NCBI RefSeq assembly: GCF_006385595.1
Contig: NZ_CP041046.1
Coordinates: 4,417,001-4,481,000, forward strand
DNA: 64,000 bases
From: Luteibacter pinisoli
GTDB lineage: Bacteria; Pseudomonadota; Gammaproteobacteria; Xanthomonadales; Rhodanobacteraceae
Direction of reading: 5' to 3'
Shown: positions 24,722 through 31,747 of the stretch, piece by piece
Numbering within the stretch: position 1 is the first letter of the stretch
Layout: every line of letters starts with the position of its first letter
Program-made: the position numbers and the translations under genes
The notes under the pieces: generated by a model
What the model was told of the DNA's origin: nothing
Databases searched by the model: none
What the model saw: the letters and a program-made list of their open reading frames with translations, nothing else

Positions 24722-24988
24722 TCAGCGCAACTGGCTGTCCTTGCTCCCGCGCCGGTTATAGCCACTGAACGTGGCCTCTTCGTGGTCGGCGGCTTCCTGG
24801 CAGGCCACGCACAGGCGCACGCCAGGCACCGCCTTGCGGCGGGCTTCGGGGATGGGTTTGTCGCACTCTTCGCAGCGCTCCAGGCTCGGGCCCTTCGGCA
24901 GCTGGCTGCGCACGCGCTTCACCGCGTCTTCCACGGTGGCGTCAATCTGGTCCTGTACGGCGGTATCACCCGCCCAGCCGGTTGCCAT
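24722..24988 (-). CDS. DksA/TraR-type C4 zinc-finger protein
   Basis: The 88-residue protein has the C4 finger C-E-E-C (CEECDKPIPEARRKAVPG) and CVAC followed by a charged tail, as in the short TraR/YbiI proteins. These bind RNA polymerase through the secondary channel or are of unknown role. A clear GGGAGG ribosome site precedes the start. It is upstream of the histidine phosphatase gene by 40 bp and may be cotranscribed. Confidence 0.85.
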   Translation of the reverse strand: MATGWAGDTAVQDQIDATVEDAVKRVRSQLPKGPSLERCEECDKPIPEARRKAVPGVRLCVACQEAADHEEATFSGYNRRGSKDSQLR

Positions 24989-25009
24989 GGTGCACCTCCC
25001 GGGTGCCGT

Positions 25010-25032
25010 GCCCTATCCTCCAAAGATAGGGC
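25010..25032 (-). terminator. Hairpin between fucosidase and DksA-like genes
   Basis: On the minus strand GCCCTATC pairs perfectly with GATAGGGC around TTTGGAG. No T-run follows, so it may be a weak terminator or a leader structure for the zinc-finger gene. Confidence 0.3.
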
Positions 25033-25045
25033 CAACACCCTGAAT

Positions 25046-26503
25046 CTAAAGGCGCGGCTCGTCGTAGAGGCCGAATTCCGTGATGCCCGGCTGGCGGCCT
25101 TTCACCCACAGGCGAACCCGGCTGGCCGTAGTCCGTGGGAACTCATGGAACTGGTACGCCGCGGGCGTGCCGCCGGCCGCCAGGTCCACCCATGCGCCGC
25201 CCTGCTCCACCTGCACCTTGTACGCGGTGATTCGGCTGCTCGCGCCGTAGTCCGTGTCGTGCACGGGTTCGACCACCAAGACGGTGTTGAACGCCACCGG
25301 CGCATCGAAGCGCACCTCGATCCAGCCTTCGTCCTTGCCGCGATCCGCCAGCCAGTACGTGCGGAAGTTGTCGTCGAAGGCGAGATCCGGGCCCACGGCT
25401 TCATCGCTGGCACTCGCCCATGCGGGCTTGCCGCTGGCGAGGTCGGGCGTGGTGATCGTCACCTGGGGTTCGATCGCGGCCACCTTGCCTTCGGGCTTCC
25501 ACAGCCGGCCGATCTCGGCCAGACGGGCCACGGCGTTGTCGTCGAAACGGCCGTCGCGGTTGGGCGCCACGTTGAGGATGAGGTTGCAGTGGTTGGCGTT
25601 GAACGGCACCAGCCAGTCGTCGACGATGGTTTTTGCCGCCGCCAGTTCCGCCGTGGGATACGTCGTCTTCCAGAACCAATCGCTCTGCAGCGTGGTGCCC
25701 GACTGCGACGGCACCGGACTATTCGGCGGAATCTTCTGGCCGGCGTGCTGCTCGTACTGCTTGATGTCGGTGTAGTACAGCGCGGTGCCGGGATAGCTGC
25801 CCGCGTTGTGGTCCGTCAGCAGGCAATCGGGCTGGAGCGATTTCACCAGGTCGTAGATCTCGCGATACGGGAGTTCCGCGTACGAGATGCGCGACCACGA
25901 GGCGTTCCAGCCATCGAGGATCAGGGCCGTGAGCGGGCCGTAATTCGTCAGCAGTTCGGTGATCTGCGCCTTGATCAGCGCGATCTTTGCCGGCGTCACG
26001 GTGCGCGCGCGGATGTCCTGGCGCAGGTCGAGGATGGAGAAGTACAGGCAGACCTTGAGGCCGGCCTTGCGGAACGCATCCACGTACGCGCGCACCACGT
26101 CGTGCGGGTAGGACGACTGCATGACGTTCGCGCTGCCGGTCTTCGTCGGCCACAGGCAGAAGCCGTCGTGGTGCTTGGTGGTGAGGCAGGCGTAACCCAT
26201 GCCCGCGGACTTCGCCGCCTTCGCCCACTGCGCGGGATCCAGGTGTTTCGGATTGAACAGTTTGGGCGAGAGCATCGGGTCGCCCCACTCGCGCTCTTCG
26301 AACGTGGCCATGTTGAGATGGATGAACATGCCGAAGCGCAGGTCGAGGAAGCCCTGCTGCAGATCGCGCAGCTTCGCCGGGTCGACGGCCACGCCGCGCG
26401 ACGTCTTCGGTGCCTGCGCAAACGCCTGCTTCACCGGCCACAGGCCGCTCCCCACCGCACCGGCCAGCGCCAGCACCTTCCCGAATTCCCGACGATTCAA
26501 CAC
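25046..26503 (-). CDS. Secreted alpha-L-fucosidase (GH29) with discoidin-like C-terminal domain
   Basis: The 485-residue protein starts with a twin-arginine signal, LNRREFGKVLALAGAVGSGL, ending AFAQA. A GH29 catalytic domain follows (FGMFIHLNMATFEEREWG, CLTTKHHDGFCLW, and the ALILDGWN segment at the usual nucleophile position), then a C-terminal F5/8-type-C-like beta domain from about residue 350. It would release terminal L-fucose from glycans outside the cytoplasm. The start is GTG at 26503 or TTG at 26500; GGGGAG favours the latter by spacing. Confidence 0.82.
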   Translation of the reverse strand: MLNRREFGKVLALAGAVGSGLWPVKQAFAQAPKTSRGVAVDPAKLRDLQQGFLDLRFGMFIHLNMATFEEREWGDPMLSPKLFNPKHLDPAQWAKAAKSAGMGYACLTTKHHDGFCLWPTKTGSANVMQSSYPHDVVRAYVDAFRKAGLKVCLYFSILDLRQDIRARTVTPAKIALIKAQITELLTNYGPLTALILDGWNASWSRISYAELPYREIYDLVKSLQPDCLLTDHNAGSYPGTALYYTDIKQYEQHAGQKIPPNSPVPSQSGTTLQSDWFWKTTYPTAELAAAKTIVDDWLVPFNANHCNLILNVAPNRDGRFDDNAVARLAEIGRLWKPEGKVAAIEPQVTITTPDLASGKPAWASASDEAVGPDLAFDDNFRTYWLADRGKDEGWIEVRFDAPVAFNTVLVVEPVHDTDYGASSRITAYKVQVEQGGAWVDLAAGGTPAAYQFHEFPRTTASRVRLWVKGRQPGITEFGLYDEPRL

Positions 26504-26555
26504 CTTCTCCCCGCCATGAGATGACGGACGACTTTCACCCACGCGTGCAGCGGTG

Positions 26556-27449
26556 TCAACGCACGCCGAGTTCCACGAAGTGTCGCGGCGAGGCGTCCTT
26601 GAAATGATCGACCAGCAATTGCACGAAGGCCGACACCTTGGGCGCGACGTGGCGTTGCGGTGGATACAGCGCCCACACTTCGATGGTGCGCGACTCGACG
26701 TCGCCCCATGACACCAGGTCGCCTCGCGCGAGATCGCCGCCGATGAGTGATGCCGGCAGCATCGCCGCGCCGGTGCCTTCATGCACGGCATCGTTGACCA
26801 TGGTCATCGACGAGAGGCGCAGCACCGTGCGTGGCACGATGGCCATGCGTTTCTTTCCGTCGACGACATGCCAGGCATCGGTTTGCGCCATCGCCGGCAG
26901 CACGATGGCGGGGAACGATGCGCCGTCGCGCGGCCGTGGCAACGCAGGCGATGCGGCGACGACGTAATGATCGCGCAGGAAGCAGCGGCCGGCCAGTTCC
27001 GTCGTGGGCTTCGGGTTGGCGCGGATGATGACGTCGAAACCTTCGGCGAGCGGATCGACGAAGCGATCGTCGGCGATCACCTCCAGTTCAACCGCGGGAT
27101 ACATGGCGACATACCGCGCCGCGAGGCGACCGAGGCCGCGCTGGGCGAACAGCACCGGCACGCTGACCCTGAGCCGCCCATGCGGCGCACCGGTGCCGGC
27201 GGCGAGGTCCGCGGCGATGCCCTCGATGCGGCCGAGCATGCCGGCGGTCTCGCCGTGCAATACGGCCCCTTCCTCGGTGAGCCGGAACGGCCGCGCCCCG
27301 CGATCGACCAGGCGGACGCCGAGCGCGTCCTCGAGTTCACGCACGCGACGCGAGAGCGTGGCCTTGGGCCGGCCGGTGGCGCGGCTGGCGGCGCCGAAGC
27401 CTTCGTGCGAGGCGACGGCATTGAAGTCGGCGAGGGCGAGCAGGTCCAT
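26556..27449 (-). CDS. LysR-family transcriptional regulator
   Basis: The 297-residue protein has an N-terminal winged helix (FNAVASHEGFGAASRATGRP, KATLSRRVRELEDALGVRL) and a LysR substrate-binding domain. It is divergent from the NmrA-family gene at 27553, and the 103-bp gap carries a nested palindromic operator, so it probably regulates that gene and itself. Confidence 0.9.
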   Translation of the reverse strand: MDLLALADFNAVASHEGFGAASRATGRPKATLSRRVRELEDALGVRLVDRGARPFRLTEEGAVLHGETAGMLGRIEGIAADLAAGTGAPHGRLRVSVPVLFAQRGLGRLAARYVAMYPAVELEVIADDRFVDPLAEGFDVIIRANPKPTTELAGRCFLRDHYVVAASPALPRPRDGASFPAIVLPAMAQTDAWHVVDGKKRMAIVPRTVLRLSSMTMVNDAVHEGTGAAMLPASLIGGDLARGDLVSWGDVESRTIEVWALYPPQRHVAPKVSAFVQLLVDHFKDASPRHFVELGVR

Positions 27450-27454
27450 GGTGT

Positions 27455-27512
27455 GTCTCGTCAGCGAGACAGCACGTCTCGATTTGCGGTCTATCGTACC
27501 GCAGGCGAGACG
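27455..27512. promoter_or_regulatory. Nested palindromic operator between LysR and NmrA-family genes
   Basis: GTCTCG-TCAG-CGAGAC is a perfect inverted repeat at 27455-27470. Directly beside it CGTCTCG (27475-27481) and CGAGACG (27506-27512) bracket a second perfect repeat, TGCGGT-N7-ACCGCA (27485-27503). The GTCTCG/CGAGAC element thus appears twice in each orientation. Confidence 0.6.
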
Positions 27513-27552
27513 ATCAAGCTTTGCTCATTCCCACCCCAAAGGAGTCACTCCA

Positions 27553-28416
27553 ATGAGCATTCTTGTCACCGGTGCCACCGGCACCATCGGTTCGGCCGTG
27601 ATCGAACGCCTTGCGGCCGCCGGCGCCGACGTGCGCGCCCTCACCCGCCGCCCGGCCGAGTACCAGGGCCCCGCCGGCGTACGCGCCGTCGGCGGCGACC
27701 CCTCGGATCCCGTGGCCATGCGCGCGGCGCTGGCCGGTGTCGATACCCTCTTCGTGCTCAACGCCGTCTCCACCGAGGAGCTCAACCAGGGCATCACCCT
27801 GCTCACCCTGGCCCGCGACGCCGGTATCCAGCGCTTCGTCTACCTGTCGGTGCTCAACGCCGAGACGTTCACCGATGTGCCGCACTTCACCGTGAAGTAC
27901 ACCGTCGAGCGGATGATCGAGCAGCTCGACCTGCCGGCCACGGTGCTGCGTGCGTCGTACTTCATGCAGAACGATGCCGGCCTGAAGCAGGCAGCGGAGT
28001 ACGGCGTGTATCCCATGGCGCTGGGCCACGTCGGCATCGAGATGGTCGACATCCGTGACATCGCCGACGTCGCCGTCGCCTCCCTGTTGCGCCGTGCCCG
28101 CGCCACGGGCCCGCTGCCACGCGAAGTCATCGAGATCGCCGGGCCGGAAGCGATGACCGGCACTTCGGCAGCGAAGATTTGGGCCGATGCGCTAGGCCGC
28201 GACGTCACCTATGGCGGTGATGACCTGGACGCGGCGGAAGCGGCGATCGCCGAGCGGGCGCCGGCCTGGCTGGCTTACGACATGCGCCTGATGCTGTCGC
28301 GGTTCCAGCGTGACGGCATGCGCGCGAAGCCGGCGGCACGCGGCACGCTACGCACCCTGCTTGGCCGCGAACCGCGCACGTACGCCGACTTCGTCCGCGA
28401 AGTCACGCAGAAGTAG
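27553..28416 (+). CDS. NmrA-like NAD(P)-binding protein
   Basis: The 287-residue protein starts with the atypical SDR motif LVTGATGTIGSAVIERL and continues with the LTRRPAEYQG and DTLFVLNAVS patterns of NmrA/QOR2-like proteins. These bind NAD(P) as redox sensors or reduce quinones or aldehydes. AAGGAG precedes the ATG. The divergent LysR gene and the operator in between suggest an inducible system. Its stop lies inside the last codons of the convergent VOC gene. Confidence 0.88.
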   Translation: MSILVTGATGTIGSAVIERLAAAGADVRALTRRPAEYQGPAGVRAVGGDPSDPVAMRAALAGVDTLFVLNAVSTEELNQGITLLTLARDAGIQRFVYLSVLNAETFTDVPHFTVKYTVERMIEQLDLPATVLRASYFMQNDAGLKQAAEYGVYPMALGHVGIEMVDIRDIADVAVASLLRRARATGPLPREVIEIAGPEAMTGTSAAKIWADALGRDVTYGGDDLDAAEAAIAERAPAWLAYDMRLMLSRFQRDGMRAKPAARGTLRTLLGREPRTYADFVREVTQK

Positions 28417-28888
28417 CGGCGGCCTTCATCGCGGCGATGTCGATCTTCGTCATGTGCATCAACGCGGCGACGGAACCGGGATTCTGCACGAGCTGCTCGA
28501 TGTCGACGGGACAGATCTGCCATGACAGGCCGTACCTGTCCTTCAGCCATCCGCACGCCTGTGCCTTCGGATCGCCACCGGCGGAAAGCTTCTCCCAGTA
28601 GTGATCGATGGCAGCCTGGTCTTCGCAATGCACCACCAGCGAGAGCGCCTCGTTGAAGGTGAAGATCGGGCCGCCATTGAGCGCGGTGATCGGCTCGCCA
28701 TCCAGTTCGAAGGCGACGGTCATCACCGAGCCCAGCGCACGACCGGACGCCTCGGCGGCTTCCTTCGAGTAATGCGTGGTCGCCACGATGCGCGAGTTGG
28801 GGAAGATCGACGTGTAGAACGTCGCGGCTTCCTCGGCCTGCGTGTCGAACCAGAGGAACGGGGTGATGCGGCGGAAGGCGCCACTCAC
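28403..28888 (-). CDS. VOC-superfamily protein (PhnB / 3-dmu-9_3-mt type)
   Basis: The 161-residue protein matches the PhnB-like VOC group: ITPFLWFDTQAEEAATFYTS near the start, SIFPNSR, GGPIFTFNEALSLVVHC and GWLKDRYGLSWQICP. These form a metal-binding glyoxalase-like fold; the reaction is unknown. The start is a GTG that overlaps the stop of the 44-residue gene as GTGA, so its translation depends on that small gene. It overlaps the NmrA-family gene end by 14 bp. Confidence 0.85.
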   Translation of the reverse strand: MSGAFRRITPFLWFDTQAEEAATFYTSIFPNSRIVATTHYSKEAAEASGRALGSVMTVAFELDGEPITALNGGPIFTFNEALSLVVHCEDQAAIDHYWEKLSAGGDPKAQACGWLKDRYGLSWQICPVDIEQLVQNPGSVAALMHMTKIDIAAMKAAATSA

Positions 28889-29019
28889 GGCGCTGGCTCC
28901 CGCTTGTGCTGGGGATCGCCAGAGCCGGTCGTTTCCGGCTCAACGGGCCCGGGCGGCTGGCCGTGGGTCGGGTCGCCCGAGCCGGTGGTGGGGTCGTCGT
29001 ACGTATCGCGAGGCGGCAT
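28885..29019 (-). CDS. Small Pro/Gly/Asp-rich protein, 44 residues, coupled to the VOC gene
   Basis: A short reading frame begins at ATG 29019 with GCGGAG eight bases upstream and ends at TGA 28885-28887, overlapping the GTG of the VOC gene. The peptide starts MPPRDTYDDP and holds two repeats, TTGSGDPTHGQ and TTGSGDPQHKR, in a proline-rich context. It is probably disordered. I do not recognise a family. The copper genes lie 78 bp upstream on the same strand. Confidence 0.6.
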   Translation of the reverse strand: MPPRDTYDDPTTGSGDPTHGQPPGPVEPETTGSGDPQHKREPAP

Positions 29020-29096
29020 GGCAGGGCTCCGCGGCAGGTGAGTCCGTGGAGCGAACCATGGCGGGCGTCAACGCCACGTTCACGCGGGCGGGTGGC

Positions 29097-29960
29097 TCAG
29101 AACCACAGCCGCACACCGGCCACCCAGCGACGGTCGGTGATGCGTCGGCCCTGTGCGGCAGCGAGGTCAGCCGTACCGCCGGTGAGGTGCTCCCACGCGA
29201 CGCCGACGTACGGTGCGAACGCGCGGGTGAACTCGTAGCGCAGGCGCAGGCCACCTTCGAGCGAGGACAACCCGGCACGTCGCTGGCGGCGCTCGTCGTC
29301 CTTGCCGTCGGCGTTGGCTTCGAGTTCGGGCTGCAGGATCAACCGCTGGGTAAGGCGCAGCTCGTACTCGGCGCGCACGCGCGCCGCGGTGCGGCCACCC
29401 TGCCCTACATACGCCGTGGCTTCGAGTTCGAACCAGTACGGGGCAAGCCCCTGCACGCCGAACGCCGCCCACTGCCGCTTCGGCCCGTCGCCGAAATCGC
29501 TGCGCACACCGAGCTGGGTATCCCAGAAGGTGGCCACCGCGTGGCTCCAGAACAGCTCCGCATCCGCGTCGTGCGGGCCGCTGCCGTCGCGCTCGCCCTC
29601 GCTGCGGAACCAGAGCTTGTCGGTGTCGTTGCCGTACCATCCCTCGGCTTCCCACGACTGCCCATGGCCGCCCTGTCCGGCAAAGGACTCCAGGCGATCC
29701 AGCAGCAACGTGGCGCTGGGCGCCGTGTCGTCCATGTCGTGCATCGCCATGCCATGCATGGACGCGGGCATGACGCCGTCGGACCAGTCCGGGCTGCGTG
29801 CATCGGCCGGTGCCTTGCCGCCCTGCATCGGGCCCATGGTCATGGGGCCCATGTCGTGCTGCATCGCCGAGTGATCCATGTGCTGCATGTCCATGCCCTG
29901 CATGTCCTGCGCAACGGCGGCCAGCGGGCACAGCGCCAGAAGAAACAACCAGCGCCTCAT
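29097..29960 (-). CDS. copB: CopB, outer-membrane copper resistance protein
   Basis: The 287-residue protein has a signal peptide (RRWLFLLALCPLAAVAQ), a Met/His-rich copper-binding stretch just after it (MDMQHMDHSAM, MGPMTMGPM) and a conserved CopB barrel from about residue 80, with an aromatic C-terminal strand GVRLWF. CopB binds copper at the outer membrane. Its ATG overlaps the copA stop (ATGA), so the two are co-translated. Confidence 0.92.
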   Translation of the reverse strand: MRRWLFLLALCPLAAVAQDMQGMDMQHMDHSAMQHDMGPMTMGPMQGGKAPADARSPDWSDGVMPASMHGMAMHDMDDTAPSATLLLDRLESFAGQGGHGQSWEAEGWYGNDTDKLWFRSEGERDGSGPHDADAELFWSHAVATFWDTQLGVRSDFGDGPKRQWAAFGVQGLAPYWFELEATAYVGQGGRTAARVRAEYELRLTQRLILQPELEANADGKDDERRQRRAGLSSLEGGLRLRYEFTRAFAPYVGVAWEHLTGGTADLAAAQGRRITDRRWVAGVRLWF

Positions 29961-31618
29961 GACACCACCACTTCGCGGAACATGCCCGCTTCCATGTGGT
30001 ACAGCATGTGGCAATGGAACGCCCAGCGGCCGGGATTATCCGCGGTGACCGCGTAACTCACCTGCTGCGCCGGCTGCACGTTCACCGTGTGCTTGCGCAC
30101 CTGGAACGCACCGTCTTCCGTCTCGACCTCGCTCCACATGCCGTGCAGATGGATCGGATGATTCATCATCGTGTCGTTGACCAGGGTGACGCGGAGCCGC
30201 TCGCCCTGGCGGAAATGCACGGGTTTCGCTTCGGAATATTTCTGGCCGTCGAAGCCCCAGGCGAAGCGCTCCATGTTGCCGGTGAGGTGCAGTTCGATGG
30301 TGCGCGACGGCTCGCGCGTATCCAGCGGACCACCCACCGTGTGAAGGTCCGCATAGGTCAGCACGCGATGCGTGCGCTCGCGCAGGCCCACGCCCGGATC
30401 GTCGAGGTTGGTGCGCGGCATGTCGACGTGCATGTCGGTATTCGGGCCGTATTCCGTGCTGGCGTGATGGGCCATCGCCATGCCACCACCCATCATGTCG
30501 CTCATCGTCAGCCGCGGCCGCGGATCCAGCGCGGGCACCTCGGCGCGCATGCCGGGGCGCGGCGCGAGGGTGGCGCGTGCGTAGCCGGAGCGGTCGATCG
30601 ACTGTGCGAAGACGGTGTATGCGCGATCCTCGGTGGGCGTCACGATGACGTCGTACGTTTCCGCCGCGGAAAGCCGCAGCTCATCGACGTCCACGGGCAC
30701 GATGTCCTGTCCGTCCGCCGCCACCACCTGCATGCGCAGGCCTGGGATGCGGAGGTCGAAGATGGAATTCGACGAACCGTTGATAAGCCGCAGGCGCACG
30801 CGTTCGCCCGGCTTGAAGTCGCCGGTCCAGTTGCCAGCGGGGGTCACGCCGTTGACGAGATACGTGTATGTCGCGCCGCCGACATCGGCAAGGTCTGTCG
30901 GGTTCATGCGCATCTGGTTCCACATGCGGCGCATGCTTGCCGCGTCTCGGAAGCCTTTGCTGCGCGCGTCGCGGAGGAAATCCGCCAGCGTCGGCTGGCC
31001 ATAGTTATAGACATCCGACCGCGTGCGCAGCTTCGCGTAGACGCTTTCCGGGTCTTCATCCGTCCAGTCGCTGATAAGGATCACGTGCTCGCGCTCGGCC
31101 GGATAGCGTTTGCCGCCAGCGGGCTCGATCACGATGGCGCCGTACAGGCCGCTCTGTTCCTGGAAGCGGCTGTGCGCGTGGTACCAGTACGTACCGGCCT
31201 GCTTCGCGGGGAAGCGGTAGGTGAAACGCGAGCGCGCCGGGATGCCGTCGAAGCTGAGGCCGGGCACGCCATCCTGGTTCGCGGGCACGATCAGTCCATG
31301 CCAGTGCAGCGACGTCACCGTGTCCAGCTGGTTGTCGATGGCGATGCTGACGTCATCGCCCTCGCGCCAGCGCAGGGTCGGGCCGGGCACGCCGCCGTTC
31401 AACGTCACCGCCTTGCGCGCCCGCCCGGTGAAGTCCACGGCGGCCTCGCGCACGGCCAGCTGGAAGGCCGGCCCTTGCAGGCGGGCCATCCCCGGCAGGG
31501 AGGCCTCGGCATGAAAAGCGCGCACGGCGCCGGAGGCAAGGCCCACGCCGGCGACCGCGAGCCCCTGGACGAAGAGGCGGCGCGAGGGATCGAAGGGGGC
31601 AAGACGACGGCCGTGCAT
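29957..31618 (-). CDS. copA: CopA, periplasmic multicopper oxidase
   Basis: The 553-residue protein begins with a twin-arginine signal (SRRLFVQGLAVAGVGLASG) and has three cupredoxin domains. Copper ligands are visible in HWHGLIVP, TYWYHAHSRF, HPIHLHGMW and the type 1 segment FHCHMLYHMEAGM. A Met-rich loop, MMGGGMAMAHH, lies near residue 380. It oxidises Cu(I) and sequesters copper in the periplasm together with CopB. No copRS or copY-type regulator gene is in view. The true start is the ATG at 31618; the frame stays open far upstream but without homology. Confidence 0.93.
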   Translation of the reverse strand: MHGRRLAPFDPSRRLFVQGLAVAGVGLASGAVRAFHAEASLPGMARLQGPAFQLAVREAAVDFTGRARKAVTLNGGVPGPTLRWREGDDVSIAIDNQLDTVTSLHWHGLIVPANQDGVPGLSFDGIPARSRFTYRFPAKQAGTYWYHAHSRFQEQSGLYGAIVIEPAGGKRYPAEREHVILISDWTDEDPESVYAKLRTRSDVYNYGQPTLADFLRDARSKGFRDAASMRRMWNQMRMNPTDLADVGGATYTYLVNGVTPAGNWTGDFKPGERVRLRLINGSSNSIFDLRIPGLRMQVVAADGQDIVPVDVDELRLSAAETYDVIVTPTEDRAYTVFAQSIDRSGYARATLAPRPGMRAEVPALDPRPRLTMSDMMGGGMAMAHHASTEYGPNTDMHVDMPRTNLDDPGVGLRERTHRVLTYADLHTVGGPLDTREPSRTIELHLTGNMERFAWGFDGQKYSEAKPVHFRQGERLRVTLVNDTMMNHPIHLHGMWSEVETEDGAFQVRKHTVNVQPAQQVSYAVTADNPGRWAFHCHMLYHMEAGMFREVVVS

Positions 31619-31747
31619 GGCGTGCGAACATCCGATGAAAACCCGGGGAACGTCGAGCGTACCCACGCCCGTGGTGCCCCGACAACTCTGGAGCAGGCTC
31701 CGTGCGGTGCACGGGCCATTCACCGCCACGCGCCAATCATCACGCCC

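Noticed and set aside
29996..31747. An N-terminal extension of ligD antisense to copA.
   Set aside because: LigD homologues begin at the phosphoesterase domain, which starts right after the ATG at 31748.
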